Assembly (NCBI GenBank): GCA_947175225.1
Contig: CAMWLX010000027.1
Span: 1-17,577, forward strand
Reading direction: 5' to 3'
DNA from: an uncultured Porphyromonadaceae bacterium
GTDB taxonomy: Bacteria; Bacteroidota; Bacteroidia; Bacteroidales; Muribaculaceae
Length of the DNA stretch: 17,577 nucleotides
The notes below the pieces were generated by a model. The model searched no databases. It was not told the DNA's origin and saw only the letters and a program-made list of their open reading frames with translations. Numbering within the stretch: position 1 is the stretch's first letter; each line of letters starts with the position of its first letter. The position numbers and the translations under genes were made by a program. Positions 7,708-15,811 of this stretch are shown here, piece after piece.

Positions 7708-8829
7708 ATGATAACGCAAGAACAATTGAAAGAGGCGGAAGAACGTACCGCCGCACTTAAAAGATACCTCGATATTGACTCCAAGAAAATCGAAGTGGAG
7801 GAGGAAGAGCTCCGCACACATGTTGCCGATTTTTGGGAAGACCGCACAAAAGCCGAGGCTCAGATGAAGAAGATTAAGGATCTGCATTTCTGGATTGATG
7901 CTTATGAGGCATTGGAAAAGCAGGTGGAGGAACTGCGTCTTGCTTTCGACTTCGTGAAGGAGGGTCTTGTCACTGAAGAGGAGGTAGATGAGCAGTATGC
8001 TACAGTAGCAAAAGATATAGAAAATCTGGAGCTTCGCAATATGCTTCGTAGGGAAGAAGACAAACTCGGCGTTGTGCTTAAGATCAATTCCGGTGCCGGT
8101 GGCACTGAAAGTCAGGACTGGGCACAGATGCTGATGCGTCTTTACTTGCGCTATGCTGAGCGCCATGGCTATAAGACTTCCATTGCCCAGCTTCTTGAAG
8201 GTGATGATGCCGGAATCAAGTCGGTCACTATCAATATTGAAGGCGATTATGCATACGGATATCTGAAGAGTGAGAATGGAGTGCATCGTCTTGTGCGAGT
8301 AAGTCCCTATAATGCTCAGGGAAAGCGCATGACATCATTCGCATCAGTCTTCGTAACGCCTCTTGTTGACGATACAATTGAAATCAACGTTGAGCAGGCG
8401 CGCATCTCATGGGATACCTTCCGTTCGGGGGGTGCAGGAGGTCAGAATGTCAACAAGGTGGAATCAGGTGTTCGTCTACGCTATCAATATAAAGACCCCT
8501 ATACAGGCGAAGAAGAGGAGATACTCATAGAAAACACCGAGACTCGCGACCAGCCGAAAAATAAAGAAAATGCCCTACGCCACTTGCGTTCGATCCTCTA
8601 CGAGAAGGAAATGAACCATCGTCTGGAGGAGCAAGCCAAAGTAGAAGCCGGCAAAAAGAAAATAGAATGGGGTTCACAGATACGAAGCTACGTTTTCGAC
8701 GACCGTCGCGTGAAAGACCACCGCACAAACTATCAGACTTCAGACGTAAATTCTGTAATGGATGGCGAAATCGACGAATTCATCAAGGCATATTTGATGG
8801 AGTTTGCAGCCTCGGAAGGCAATGCATAA
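7708..8829 (+). CDS. prfB: Peptide chain release factor 2
   Basis: Class I release factor reading UGA and UAA and triggering peptide hydrolysis in the ribosome. The 373 residues show an N-terminal helical domain, the stop-recognition motif SPY (199-201, in the place of E. coli SPF, followed by NAQGKRMTSF) and the universal GGQ (244-246) in SGGAGGQNVNKVESG. The place matching the E. coli programmed frameshift (GYL-D) reads RYLDID in one frame (tac ctc gat) with no in-frame UGA, so the +1 frameshift autoregulation is absent. It follows topA by 63 bp and probably shares its transcript. Its last two codons and stop (AAT GCA TAA) lie inside the dispersed A/T-rich repeat. Confidence 0.97.
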   Translation: MITQEQLKEAEERTAALKRYLDIDSKKIEVEEEELRTHVADFWEDRTKAEAQMKKIKDLHFWIDAYEALEKQVEELRLAFDFVKEGLVTEEEVDEQYATVAKDIENLELRNMLRREEDKLGVVLKINSGAGGTESQDWAQMLMRLYLRYAERHGYKTSIAQLLEGDDAGIKSVTINIEGDYAYGYLKSENGVHRLVRVSPYNAQGKRMTSFASVFVTPLVDDTIEINVEQARISWDTFRSGGAGGQNVNKVESGVRLRYQYKDPYTGEEEEILIENTETRDQPKNKENALRHLRSILYEKEMNHRLEEQAKVEAGKKKIEWGSQIRSYVFDDRRVKDHRTNYQTSDVNSVMDGEIDEFIKAYLMEFAASEGNA

Positions 8830-8883
8830 TTCATAATGAATAATTAGCTACGTTCAAGCTTATGCAAGACATAATGCATAATT
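8821..8883. repeat. A/T-rich dispersed repeats at the prfB 3' end
   Basis: AATGCATAATTCATAATGAA (8821-8840) runs into TAATTAGCT (8841-8849), and a second piece CATAATGCATAATT lies at 8870-8883. These match the words at 5034-5066 and 15812-15833. The first overlaps the end of prfB and supplies its stop codon. Confidence 0.65.
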
Positions 8884-8907
8884 GAAGTTGAATTATCAAA
8901 AAAGTTG

Positions 8908-8949
8908 AATGCATAATTCATAGTCGGATTTGATTATGAATTATGCATT
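8908..8949. terminator. Long A/T-rich hairpin between convergent prfB and GH3 gene
   Basis: AATGCATAATTCATA (8908-8922) and its exact complement (8935-8949) form a 15-bp perfect stem with a 12-base loop. It is built from two opposed copies of the dispersed A/T-rich repeat. Because it sits between converging genes it is placed to act as a bidirectional terminator or RNA end protector. A long U-tract is lacking, so termination is inferred from position and symmetry. Confidence 0.55.
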
Positions 8950-8954
8950 TTGCA

Positions 8955-10469
8955 TTATGCATTGATTTCAAGTAGGGCATCGAGGAGGGAGCGGTTGTTG
9001 TTGAGGCGGGGCACTTTACGTTGGCCTCCGAGCTTATGATTGCCGGCATGAGAGAGCCAATCATCGAAGAGTCCGCGACGAGCTGTGATGATTTCCGGAG
9101 GATCAAGGAAGATGGTATGAGCTCTTTTCGCCTGATAGTCGGAATTGACTTCCTGCAAACTATTGTCGAGCACCTCGCGGAATTTATCCATAGAATCCGG
9201 CTCCTTATCCCATTCTATAAGCCATTGATGATGTCCGCGACGATTATTGTGCGCATAGTAGGGTCCGGCAGTGTAGTTTGCAATGCCAGCACCTGTGGCC
9301 TCACATGCAGCCTCAATCGCGCGATTGGCATTATCTTCCATAACTTCTTCCCCGAAAGCATTGATAAAACTTCTGGTACGTCCTGCTATTCTAATTTTTA
9401 CCGGATCATTGGTCGTCACGGTGACAGTATCCCCTAAATGGTAGCGCCATAAGCCATTGCTGCTCGTTATGAGTAACTCATACGTCTTTCCGGGTTTAAC
9501 TTCCCACGCTGGAATAGGGTTGCCTCCTCCAAGAGGTTCAAACTCGTAGAACACACATCCGTCAAGGATAAGGAGCATCGAATGATCTGAAAAATCATTT
9601 TGGAACGCGAAGAATCCTTCACTGGCATTATAAGTCTCCATAAAGTGCATCTTGCCAGGGTCGGTAAGAGCCTCATATTCTTTTCTGTAAGGACGGAAGT
9701 CAATGCCTCCATGAAAAAATACCTCAAGGTTGGGCCATACGTCGGATATCTTATCTGCGCCTTTTATCTTGCACACTTTCTTTATTACTGTCAAGAACCA
9801 TGAAGGAACTCCTGAAATATTGGTTATGTTTGACTTTGAGGCAGCCTCTGCAAGTGCAGGGAGTTTTTCACTCCAATCCTCCATAAGGGCTATCCGCTTT
9901 TCCGGCACGCGCACCATATCTGCAAGCTTTGGCATTCGGTCGATAAGCGTAGCACTCAAGTCGCCCACCTTGACATCACTTTTTAGATTTAGCTCATTAG
10001 CGAAGCTCCCTCCCAATATCAAGCTTTTTCCTGAAAACAAATGGCTTTTGGGGTTCATCTTCAGATAATGTGCCACTACGTCTGATGTGCCCGGATAGTG
10101 ATTCCTGCGAAGGCAGTCGTTGGTGATAGGTACGAATTTTGATTTCCCTCCGCTTGTGCCGCTGCTTTGCGCAAATCTCTTGCATACTCCCGGCCATAGC
10201 ACATCTTTTTCGCCATCTACCATCCGCATGGCATACGGACGTATGTCGTCATACGCTACGGTAGGCACTGCTGCCTGATATGCAGCCACAGGATCAGATG
10301 CATTCAATATTTCTCTGAATCCATATTTCCGACCGATTTCAGTGTCGGCTGCACGATTAAGAAGCCACGTGAGCTGCTTCCTCTGCAACTCTTCCACGAG
10401 CCCGCTCCATTTCTCAGTCCGCTTGGCGCGTGAAGCAAAAATATGTCTGGCGATAGGTGTGAAATCCAT
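8955..10469 (-). CDS. GH3-family acyl-adenylating enzyme
   Basis: Member of the GH3 superfamily, best known from plants, where it joins amino acids to hormones such as jasmonate or auxin through an acyl-adenylate. Bacterial members are widespread in Bacteroidetes and mostly of unknown substrate. The 504 residues show the three ATP/AMP motifs: SSGTSGGKS (102-110), YNASEG (280-285) and WRYHLGD (341-347), and a C-terminal domain with GGQRKVPR near the end. Length is normal. It is last of a tight minus-strand group, 21 bp after yidD, and is convergent with prfB. Nothing nearby names its substrate; an amide-forming acyl ligase is the family-level expectation. Confidence 0.9.
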   Translation of the reverse strand: MDFTPIARHIFASRAKRTEKWSGLVEELQRKQLTWLLNRAADTEIGRKYGFREILNASDPVAAYQAAVPTVAYDDIRPYAMRMVDGEKDVLWPGVCKRFAQSSGTSGGKSKFVPITNDCLRRNHYPGTSDVVAHYLKMNPKSHLFSGKSLILGGSFANELNLKSDVKVGDLSATLIDRMPKLADMVRVPEKRIALMEDWSEKLPALAEAASKSNITNISGVPSWFLTVIKKVCKIKGADKISDVWPNLEVFFHGGIDFRPYRKEYEALTDPGKMHFMETYNASEGFFAFQNDFSDHSMLLILDGCVFYEFEPLGGGNPIPAWEVKPGKTYELLITSSNGLWRYHLGDTVTVTTNDPVKIRIAGRTRSFINAFGEEVMEDNANRAIEAACEATGAGIANYTAGPYYAHNNRRGHHQWLIEWDKEPDSMDKFREVLDNSLQEVNSDYQAKRAHTIFLDPPEIITARRGLFDDWLSHAGNHKLGGQRKVPRLNNNRSLLDALLEINA

Positions 10470-10490
10470 GGTAAAAGTTAGATTTATAGT

Positions 10491-10709
10491 TTATGGCACA
10501 GGATCATATCCCGATCCTCCCCAAGGATGGCAACGGCAAATACGCTTTATTGTCAGCCATCCTCCTTTCAGAGCTCCGTGCTTTCTGATTGCTTCAATGC
10601 CATATTCGCTGCAAGTAGGAGTGAAGCGGCAACTCGGCGGAGTATGAGGAGAGATAGCATATTGGTAGAAGCGGATCGCAGATGTGAGAAGAATCTGTGC
10701 AATGTTCAT
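10491..10709 (-). CDS. yidD: Membrane protein insertion efficiency factor YidD
   Basis: Small membrane-associated protein that assists YidC-dependent insertion of inner-membrane proteins. The 72 residues match the whole family: an amphipathic N-terminus (ILLTSAIRFYQYAISP), PSCRFTPTCSEY (25-36), an IRKHGALKGGWLTIKRICRC block and the HPWGGSGYDPVP ending. Four cysteines (27, 33, 58, 60) are in the usual places. It lies 12 bp after rnpA, the classical neighbour, and 21 bp before the GH3 gene. yidC and rpmH are not in the window. Confidence 0.96.
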   Translation of the reverse strand: MNIAQILLTSAIRFYQYAISPHTPPSCRFTPTCSEYGIEAIRKHGALKGGWLTIKRICRCHPWGGSGYDPVP

Positions 10710-10721
10710 ATTTACTCTTTT

Positions 10722-11204
10722 TTAACAAATCTCTTCCTCTTTAGGTTGAGCAAGGGGAGGATAAATCTTTTTTCTTATTTTTGTGAGGGCAGAACCGATA
10801 GCGGATGAGATGGTTGCCATGTCTGAATTTTCAGTATGCATATAGACGATGCCAAGTGAGAGTGTACGTATATCCGGATCTTCCTGAATCATCTTTCGAA
10901 GAGGTTGCCACTGCAGTCGGAAAGCTTCACGTATGCGTCTGCGCATCAATACTCTATCTACAGCATGCCTGCGTTTTTTCTTAGGAACTGTAATCATCAT
11001 CTGCACCGGTCCCATAAGGTCGGGGACACATACACGGAAAGATCCTTCCAACTCATCTTGCGAAAGGGCACGGAAGGTGACTCTCAACGGGCCGGAATAT
11101 ACTGACTTTCCCTTTTTGAACAGATCCTGCACAAGTGTACGATGGCGGAGTTTCGCGCTTTTCCGCAATGTCAGTCGAGATGTAAAATCTATGGTGTCAG
11201 TCAT
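10722..11204 (-). CDS. rnpA: Ribonuclease P protein component
   Basis: Basic protein subunit that helps the RNase P ribozyme bind and cleave pre-tRNA 5' leaders. The 160 residues show the entry LRKSAKLRHRTLVQDLFKKGKS and the RNR-type signature in KKKRRHAVDRVLMRRRIREA (75-94), then a helical end. It is somewhat longer than E. coli RnpA (119 residues), with a charged C-terminal tail. The ATG lies inside the 3' end of the HAD phosphatase gene (8-base overlap), suggesting coupling. yidD follows after 12 bp. The usual rpmH partner is absent upstream. Confidence 0.95.
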   Translation of the reverse strand: MTDTIDFTSRLTLRKSAKLRHRTLVQDLFKKGKSVYSGPLRVTFRALSQDELEGSFRVCVPDLMGPVQMMITVPKKKRRHAVDRVLMRRRIREAFRLQWQPLRKMIQEDPDIRTLSLGIVYMHTENSDMATISSAIGSALTKIRKKIYPPLAQPKEEEIC

Positions 11205-11850
11205 CTTTGAAAGCGAGTTTTAGGATGTCGGAGGGTGAACAAACTATATGGTCGGCGTAAGCTTTCCTAAGTTCAGTGATCGGACGGAAACCCCACGTCA
11301 CCCCTACGGAGTCAATGCATGCCCTACGGGCTGTCTCGATGTCAACCGCAGAGTCTCCTACGTGCATTGTCTCGCTCTTAGGAGTAGGGTGGGCGAGAAG
11401 CACCGCAAAGTCGATGCTGGGATCAGGCTTAACCGGACGGTCTTCTGTCTGGCCTTTGATTGCAACAAACGGAATGTCGGGGAAGAAATAATCGATTATC
11501 TTTTTAGCAGCTGATTCATATTTGTTGGTCGCTACTGCAATGGCTATGTTATTGTCGGTCAGTTGTTGCAATAACTCTGGTATGCCGGGGTAAGGTTTAG
11601 TGAGGTCGGTGCAGTGTTGATCGTAATACTCTCTGAAAATTTCAAGGAGTTCGTCAATTTCTTCCGGACTTGCATCCGGCTGAGCACGCTCCATAAGTTT
11701 TCTCACTCCGTTGCCTACCATATATGGATAAGCTACCAGAGGATGTTTATGGTATCCTTTTGCCTCCAAAGCATAATTGCATGCAGTGCCGAGGTCGGCA
11801 ATGGTGTCGAGGAGAGTGCCGTCAAGGTCGAATATTATAAGTTTTTTCAT
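11197..11850 (-). CDS. HAD-family phosphatase, phosphoglycolate phosphatase-like
   Basis: Haloacid-dehalogenase hydrolase, subfamily IA, resembling Gph phosphoglycolate phosphatases and related nucleotidases. With the ATG at 11848-11850 it has 217 residues beginning MKKLIIFDLDGTLLDT; the open frame can be extended 6 codons to a TTG, which I did not use because the family starts at the DxD motif. Motif I is DLDGT (Asp8, Asp10), motif II ATNK (Thr108), motif III the lysine in VKPDP (Lys141), motif IV GDS plus Asp170. A helical cap domain fills the gap after motif I. It lies 54 bp after xseA and overlaps rnpA by 8 bases. Substrate cannot be read with certainty. Confidence 0.9.
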   Translation of the reverse strand: MKKLIIFDLDGTLLDTIADLGTACNYALEAKGYHKHPLVAYPYMVGNGVRKLMERAQPDASPEEIDELLEIFREYYDQHCTDLTKPYPGIPELLQQLTDNNIAIAVATNKYESAAKKIIDYFFPDIPFVAIKGQTEDRPVKPDPSIDFAVLLAHPTPKSETMHVGDSAVDIETARRACIDSVGVTWGFRPITELRKAYADHIVCSPSDILKLAFKDD

Positions 11851-11862
11851 TTCTTTCTTTTT

Positions 11863-11886
11863 TGACAAATTGACAGAATGACAAGT
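11863..11886. repeat. 8-bp periodic TGACA repeat between xseA and the phosphatase
   Basis: TGACAAAT, TGACAGAA and TGACAAGT follow one another at 8-bp pitch in the 54-bp gap between xseA and the HAD phosphatase. Short and imperfect; it may be chance. Confidence 0.35.
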
Positions 11887-11904
11887 AGATTAATCGAAAA
11901 CCAG

Positions 11905-13326
11905 TCAAGATGTCGGATTATCAGTAGGGATGATCTCAGTAGCTGTGGAGGTGATGGAGCCAAGATTGGTAAAGGTCTCGATAGTATCTCCGGGCCTCAC
12001 CGCTTTGATGTCGGCGATGGCTTTGCCTCTGATTTTAGTGATGGTATATCCGCGCTTCAAGGTTGATGCCGGGTTTAAAACGTCTGTCAGATTCTGAAGA
12101 TTATCAAGCCGAGTCTTTTCCCTATCCAAGAGTCCTCCCACAGCAGTTTTGATGGAAGATGCTATAGCCTTTAATGCAGGGTATTCAAGTTGGATGCGAG
12201 TGTGAGATGCCATCCTGAGAGTAGTCAGGATTCCTTCTATCCGTATGTTGGCTTTAGATAGAGCATCGCTGGCAGCAGAAGGAATCAGAGCTGAGATGCT
12301 GTGGAGCCTTAGTCGGGCATTTTTCAGTTGAGCTTCGGCAAGAGCGGGCACCATAGTCTCAATGCTTTGCAATCGTATATGCTCCCCTTTGAGGCGTTCG
12401 GAGGCAAAGTTGGCTATTCTTGTGGCGAGATCGTAAGCGCGTTGCCATGCCATTCCGGCTGTATCTGAAAGCCAGGCAGCCACAGCAGTAGGGGTCTTGC
12501 ATCTTATGCAGGCTATCTCGTCGAGCACGCAACGGTCTCGCTCATGTCCGATGCCGACTACTACGGGTATTGGGAAAGTAGCCACACGACGAGCAAGCGG
12601 AAGGTCGTCGAAGCCATTCATGTCGGAAGTGGCTCCTCCTCCTCTTATTATCACTACGCAGTCCCACTTGATAATGGAGGATGTCTGCTCCACAAGATCG
12701 AGGGCAGCAATTACACTTTGTGCTGTGCGGTCGCCTTGCATTATGGCAGGGAAAAGCATCGTATTGAACTCCACTCCTGCTGAATTATTCTGCAATTGAT
12801 TGAGAAAATCCCCATAACCAGCTGCTGTGGCAGATGAAATTATGGCAATCTTTCGAGGTGGATCTGAGAAAGTTAGAGTACGGTTTTGCCCGATGATACC
12901 TTCACGCTGTAGGGCAGCAAGAATCTCACGACGGATTCTCTCAAGATCTCCCATCGTGTAAGATGGTTCTATTTCGCCGATGTTGAAAGATAGTCCATAG
13001 TTTGAGTGATAAGAAGCCCCACCGTAGAACATTACCTTCATACCATTAGACAGTTCCTTTTCTGTAGCACGGAGGAATTTATTGCGAATGTATACAAATC
13101 GGTTTGCCCATATGGTGGCTCTCATGCGGGCAATGGTGGTGCCTGATGGGTCTTTCTCGATCAGAGTCATATAGCAGTGACCTCCCCTGACCGACATATC
13201 ACTGATCTCTGCCACTACCCATGCCCCCATTAGCACAGGCTCCCTGCTCATGGCAGTAGCCACGAAGCGTGAGAACTCCGAGAGGGTGTAGGCTTTTGGG
13301 CCTTCAATATTTGGGATTGCTTCCAT
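11905..13326 (-). CDS. xseA: Exodeoxyribonuclease VII large subunit
   Basis: Catalytic subunit of the nuclease that degrades single-stranded DNA from both ends into oligonucleotides, in repair and recombination. The 473 residues show an N-terminal OB fold (about 11-120, AYTLSEFSRFVATAM to GEIEPSY), the central nuclease block IAIISSATAAGYGDFL (160-175), IIRGGGATSDMNGFDD (226-241) and GIGHERDRCVLDEIACIRCK (258-277), then a long coiled C-terminal region ending with the LKRGYTI block. Full length by comparison with E. coli (456). The small subunit gene xseB, usually next downstream, is absent: the gap to the phosphatase is 54 bp. A -7 box lies 4 bp before the ATG, suggesting a leaderless mRNA. 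Divergent from tamL. Confidence 0.96.
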   Translation of the reverse strand: MEAIPNIEGPKAYTLSEFSRFVATAMSREPVLMGAWVVAEISDMSVRGGHCYMTLIEKDPSGTTIARMRATIWANRFVYIRNKFLRATEKELSNGMKVMFYGGASYHSNYGLSFNIGEIEPSYTMGDLERIRREILAALQREGIIGQNRTLTFSDPPRKIAIISSATAAGYGDFLNQLQNNSAGVEFNTMLFPAIMQGDRTAQSVIAALDLVEQTSSIIKWDCVVIIRGGGATSDMNGFDDLPLARRVATFPIPVVVGIGHERDRCVLDEIACIRCKTPTAVAAWLSDTAGMAWQRAYDLATRIANFASERLKGEHIRLQSIETMVPALAEAQLKNARLRLHSISALIPSAASDALSKANIRIEGILTTLRMASHTRIQLEYPALKAIASSIKTAVGGLLDREKTRLDNLQNLTDVLNPASTLKRGYTITKIRGKAIADIKAVRPGDTIETFTNLGSITSTATEIIPTDNPTS

Positions 13327-13330
13327 AATG

Positions 13331-13338
13331 CAAATTTA
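13331..13338 (-). promoter_or_regulatory. -7 promoter box of xseA, possibly leaderless
   Basis: On the minus strand TAAATTTG (consensus TAnnTTTG) ends 4 bases before the xseA ATG, in the context TTTGCATTATGG. No TTG is present about 20 bp upstream. Because transcription starts several bases after this box, the transcript would begin at about the start codon. No later in-frame ATG precedes the conserved OB fold, so the start codon is unlikely to be misplaced. Confidence 0.55.
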
Positions 13339-13374
13339 GTGAAAAATCGCGATAGTCGAGTAAAAATTTAGCAT

Positions 13375-13420
13375 GATTTATAAGAATTGTAAGATTTATA
13401 AGAACGATAAGATTTATAAT
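13375..13420. repeat. 18-bp tandem repeat in the xseA/tamL divergent region
   Basis: GATTTATAAGAATTGTAA (13375-13392) and GATTTATAAGAACGATAA (13393-13410) are followed by a third partial unit, GATTTATAA (13411-13419). They occupy the space upstream of the tamL -7 box, where a regulator controlling either divergent gene would bind. Confidence 0.6.
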
Positions 13421-13434
13421 TCGGAAAAATTCCC

Positions 13435-13442
13435 TAATTTTG
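13435..13442 (+). promoter_or_regulatory. -7 promoter box of tamL, possibly leaderless
   Basis: TAATTTTG fits TAnnTTTG and is 4 bases before the tamL ATG (TTTGCATTATG), the same arrangement as at xseA. A -33 TTG at the right distance is not evident. Transcript start would fall at about the start codon. Confidence 0.55.
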
Positions 13443-13446
13443 CATT

Positions 13447-15810
13447 ATGTTTCCACTTGGGCAGCGAATACATCGGAGCGTGATGCCGGTATCATTGATG
13501 ATACTGGCTCTGATTTGTATAATAATGTCCGGGTGCTCGTCGAGCAAGCATGTTCCGGATGGATGCTATCTACTCGACAAGGTGCATATTCGTCTTGATT
13601 CTTTAGGGAAGGAAGATCAGCTTGATGTAGCTGAGATGCAGGCTTATCTGCGGCAGACGCCAAACCATCGTATGCTTTGGAGCATCAAATTCAGGCTCGG
13701 TTTCTATAATTTAGCCGGCAGTGACTCCACTAATTGGTGGAACCGTTGGATGCGTAAGCTCGGTGAACCTCCAGTCATCTATGATCCGGCTTTGTCAGAG
13801 GCAAGTGCAGAGCAATTGATGCAATATCTTGCAAATAAAGGCTACTTTAATGCAGATGTGGCTATTGATTCTGTAAAAAATGAGAAAAAGAAGAAGATAG
13901 AGCTTACCTATACATTGTCGCCGGGACCACAAAAGATTATTTCACAAGTGGAATATGAATTCCCGGATTCTGCTGTGAAGAATATCGTTATGGCTGATTC
14001 TTCGAAGTTCCTGACATATCGCGGTCAACCACTTTCAAGGGATATACTTGAGAATCAACGTGTCCTTGTGGCTGATGCTCTCCGCAACAATGGCTATTAT
14101 AATTTTGGTAAAGAGTGTATCACTTTTGTAGCAGACACTACAGAGGGTTCTTCTGATGCAGAGCTTTTGATGAAGGTCAATTATCCTTCGGGTCAGCAGA
14201 AAGAGCGGCCTGACCTTTATTCAAGATTCATTATCCGCCATGTGACAGTGATTGCTGATGCTGAAGCAATTGACTCGGAAAATCCGGCTTTGGCTGTAGG
14301 GAAAGATTCTGTCAATTATCGAGGGATAGAGATTCTCTATGCCGATTCGCGCTATCTGCGGCCATCTGTGATAGCGAATAACTGTTATCTTGCCCCGGGA
14401 GAGATTTTCTCACAAAAGAATGTAGACCGAACTTATCGTGCTTTCTCACGCCTTGGCATACTGAAGTTTATCAATGTCTCTTTTGTCCCAGTCGGTCATA
14501 TCGGTGATGATGGGATTTTGGATGCCTACATCATGCTTACACCCGGTAAGTCGCAGACGGCGAGTGTAGAACTGGAAGGAACCAACTCTGAAGGAGACCT
14601 TGGAGTAGCTGTCGGTCTGACTTATTCTCATCGTAATATCGGAAGAGGATCGGAGACTTTTACCGGAAAACTCCGTGGCAGCTATGAGTCACTTTCCGGG
14701 AACTTGGAAGGTTTGCTCAACAACCGGTATCTCGAATATTCAGTTGATCTTGGTCTGTCGATGCCGGAGTTTAAGGCTCCGATTTCCCGACGTATACGGC
14801 GTAGGATTCAAGCTTCGACTGAGATGAATTTCTCGATGAACTATCAGGAGCGTCCGGAGTATACACGTGTCATATCTACAGCCGGTTGGAGCTACAAGTG
14901 GACTGATGCTCGGAAGAACAATCGGCATGTCTTTACTCCAATAGACATCAACTACGTCTATCTGCCGGCATCTACCAATGACTTTATAGATCTGATTGCA
15001 CCTGACAATCCGTTGCTCCGCTATAGTTACGAGGATCACTTCATCATGCGGATGGGTTGGCGTTGGTATCATTCCAATAAGCGTGAGGCCACTCCGTGGC
15101 AGAGGTATATGCAACGTGATATATACAATGTCCGTGTGAATGCGGAGATAGCGGGCAATTTGCTCTTTGCGATATCAAGCATATTTGCTCATCGTAGCAA
15201 TTTCCACGAAGATCCTTATAAGATTTTCGGGATCCATTATTCCCAATACTTCAAACTTGAGGCTGATTATGCCCTCCTGCATCGGTTTGACGAGAGAAAT
15301 TCAGTTGCATTCCGTGTTGGAGGGGGAATAGGAATACCATACGGCAATTCGGAGATGCTTCCGTTTGAGAAGCGTTTCTATGGTGGAGGTGCAAATGGTG
15401 TGCGTGGCTGGGCTGTGCGCACTCTTGGTCCCGGTGCATATCCGAGCCGTAATTCTGTAAGTGATTTTATCAATCAGTGTGGTGATATACGTCTGATTAC
15501 GAGTGCTGAGTATCGAGCCAAACTTTTTTGGGTTCTTGAATTGGGAGCATTCATAGATATAGGTAATATATGGACTATCCGCGACTATCCTTTCCAACCG
15601 GGAGGTGTCTTCAAGTTTGACGAGTTCTACAAGCAGTTTGCCGCCGCCTATGGACTTGGTCTTCGCATGGATTTCAATTACTTCCTCCTCCGCTTTGATC
15701 TTGGCATGAAGGCACATAATCCTGCGATGGACGAGCGCCCGTGGCCTCTTATCTCACCCAACTGGCACCGAGATGCTTCTTTCCACTTCTCTATTGGTTA
15801 CCCATTTTGA
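13447..15810 (+). CDS. tamL: TamL, lipidated TamA-like outer-membrane BamA-superfamily protein
   Basis: Outer-membrane Omp85 protein, the Bacteroidetes lipoprotein version of TamA, thought to work with TamB in envelope assembly. The 787 residues begin with a lipoprotein signal peptide (MFPLGQRIHR, then a hydrophobic run, lipobox MSGC with Cys30). POTRA-like segments follow (about 35-370, with GYFNADV and ALRNNGYYNFG typical of POTRA turns), then a C-terminal barrel. The Omp85 loop motif appears as RFYGGGANGVRGW (643-655), and the final strand ends FHFSIGYPF with terminal Phe. The start at 13447 keeps Arg7 and Arg10 of the signal peptide; the next ATG (codon 13) would leave it uncharged. tamB is not in the window. 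It is divergent from xseA; an AAA ATPase follows after 179 bp. Confidence 0.9.
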   Translation: MFPLGQRIHRSVMPVSLMILALICIIMSGCSSSKHVPDGCYLLDKVHIRLDSLGKEDQLDVAEMQAYLRQTPNHRMLWSIKFRLGFYNLAGSDSTNWWNRWMRKLGEPPVIYDPALSEASAEQLMQYLANKGYFNADVAIDSVKNEKKKKIELTYTLSPGPQKIISQVEYEFPDSAVKNIVMADSSKFLTYRGQPLSRDILENQRVLVADALRNNGYYNFGKECITFVADTTEGSSDAELLMKVNYPSGQQKERPDLYSRFIIRHVTVIADAEAIDSENPALAVGKDSVNYRGIEILYADSRYLRPSVIANNCYLAPGEIFSQKNVDRTYRAFSRLGILKFINVSFVPVGHIGDDGILDAYIMLTPGKSQTASVELEGTNSEGDLGVAVGLTYSHRNIGRGSETFTGKLRGSYESLSGNLEGLLNNRYLEYSVDLGLSMPEFKAPISRRIRRRIQASTEMNFSMNYQERPEYTRVISTAGWSYKWTDARKNNRHVFTPIDINYVYLPASTNDFIDLIAPDNPLLRYSYEDHFIMRMGWRWYHSNKREATPWQRYMQRDIYNVRVNAEIAGNLLFAISSIFAHRSNFHEDPYKIFGIHYSQYFKLEADYALLHRFDERNSVAFRVGGGIGIPYGNSEMLPFEKRFYGGGANGVRGWAVRTLGPGAYPSRNSVSDFINQCGDIRLITSAEYRAKLFWVLELGAFIDIGNIWTIRDYPFQPGGVFKFDEFYKQFAAAYGLGLRMDFNYFLLRFDLGMKAHNPAMDERPWPLISPNWHRDASFHFSIGYPF

Positions 15811-15811
15811 G

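Noticed and set aside
7681..8286. 201-codon minus-strand ORF opposite prfB
   Set aside because: Antisense shadow of a full-length RF2; no family features.
11851..11868. TTG start extending the HAD phosphatase by six residues
   Set aside because: The ATG at 11850 directly precedes the DxDGT motif as in the family, and TTG starts are uncommon.
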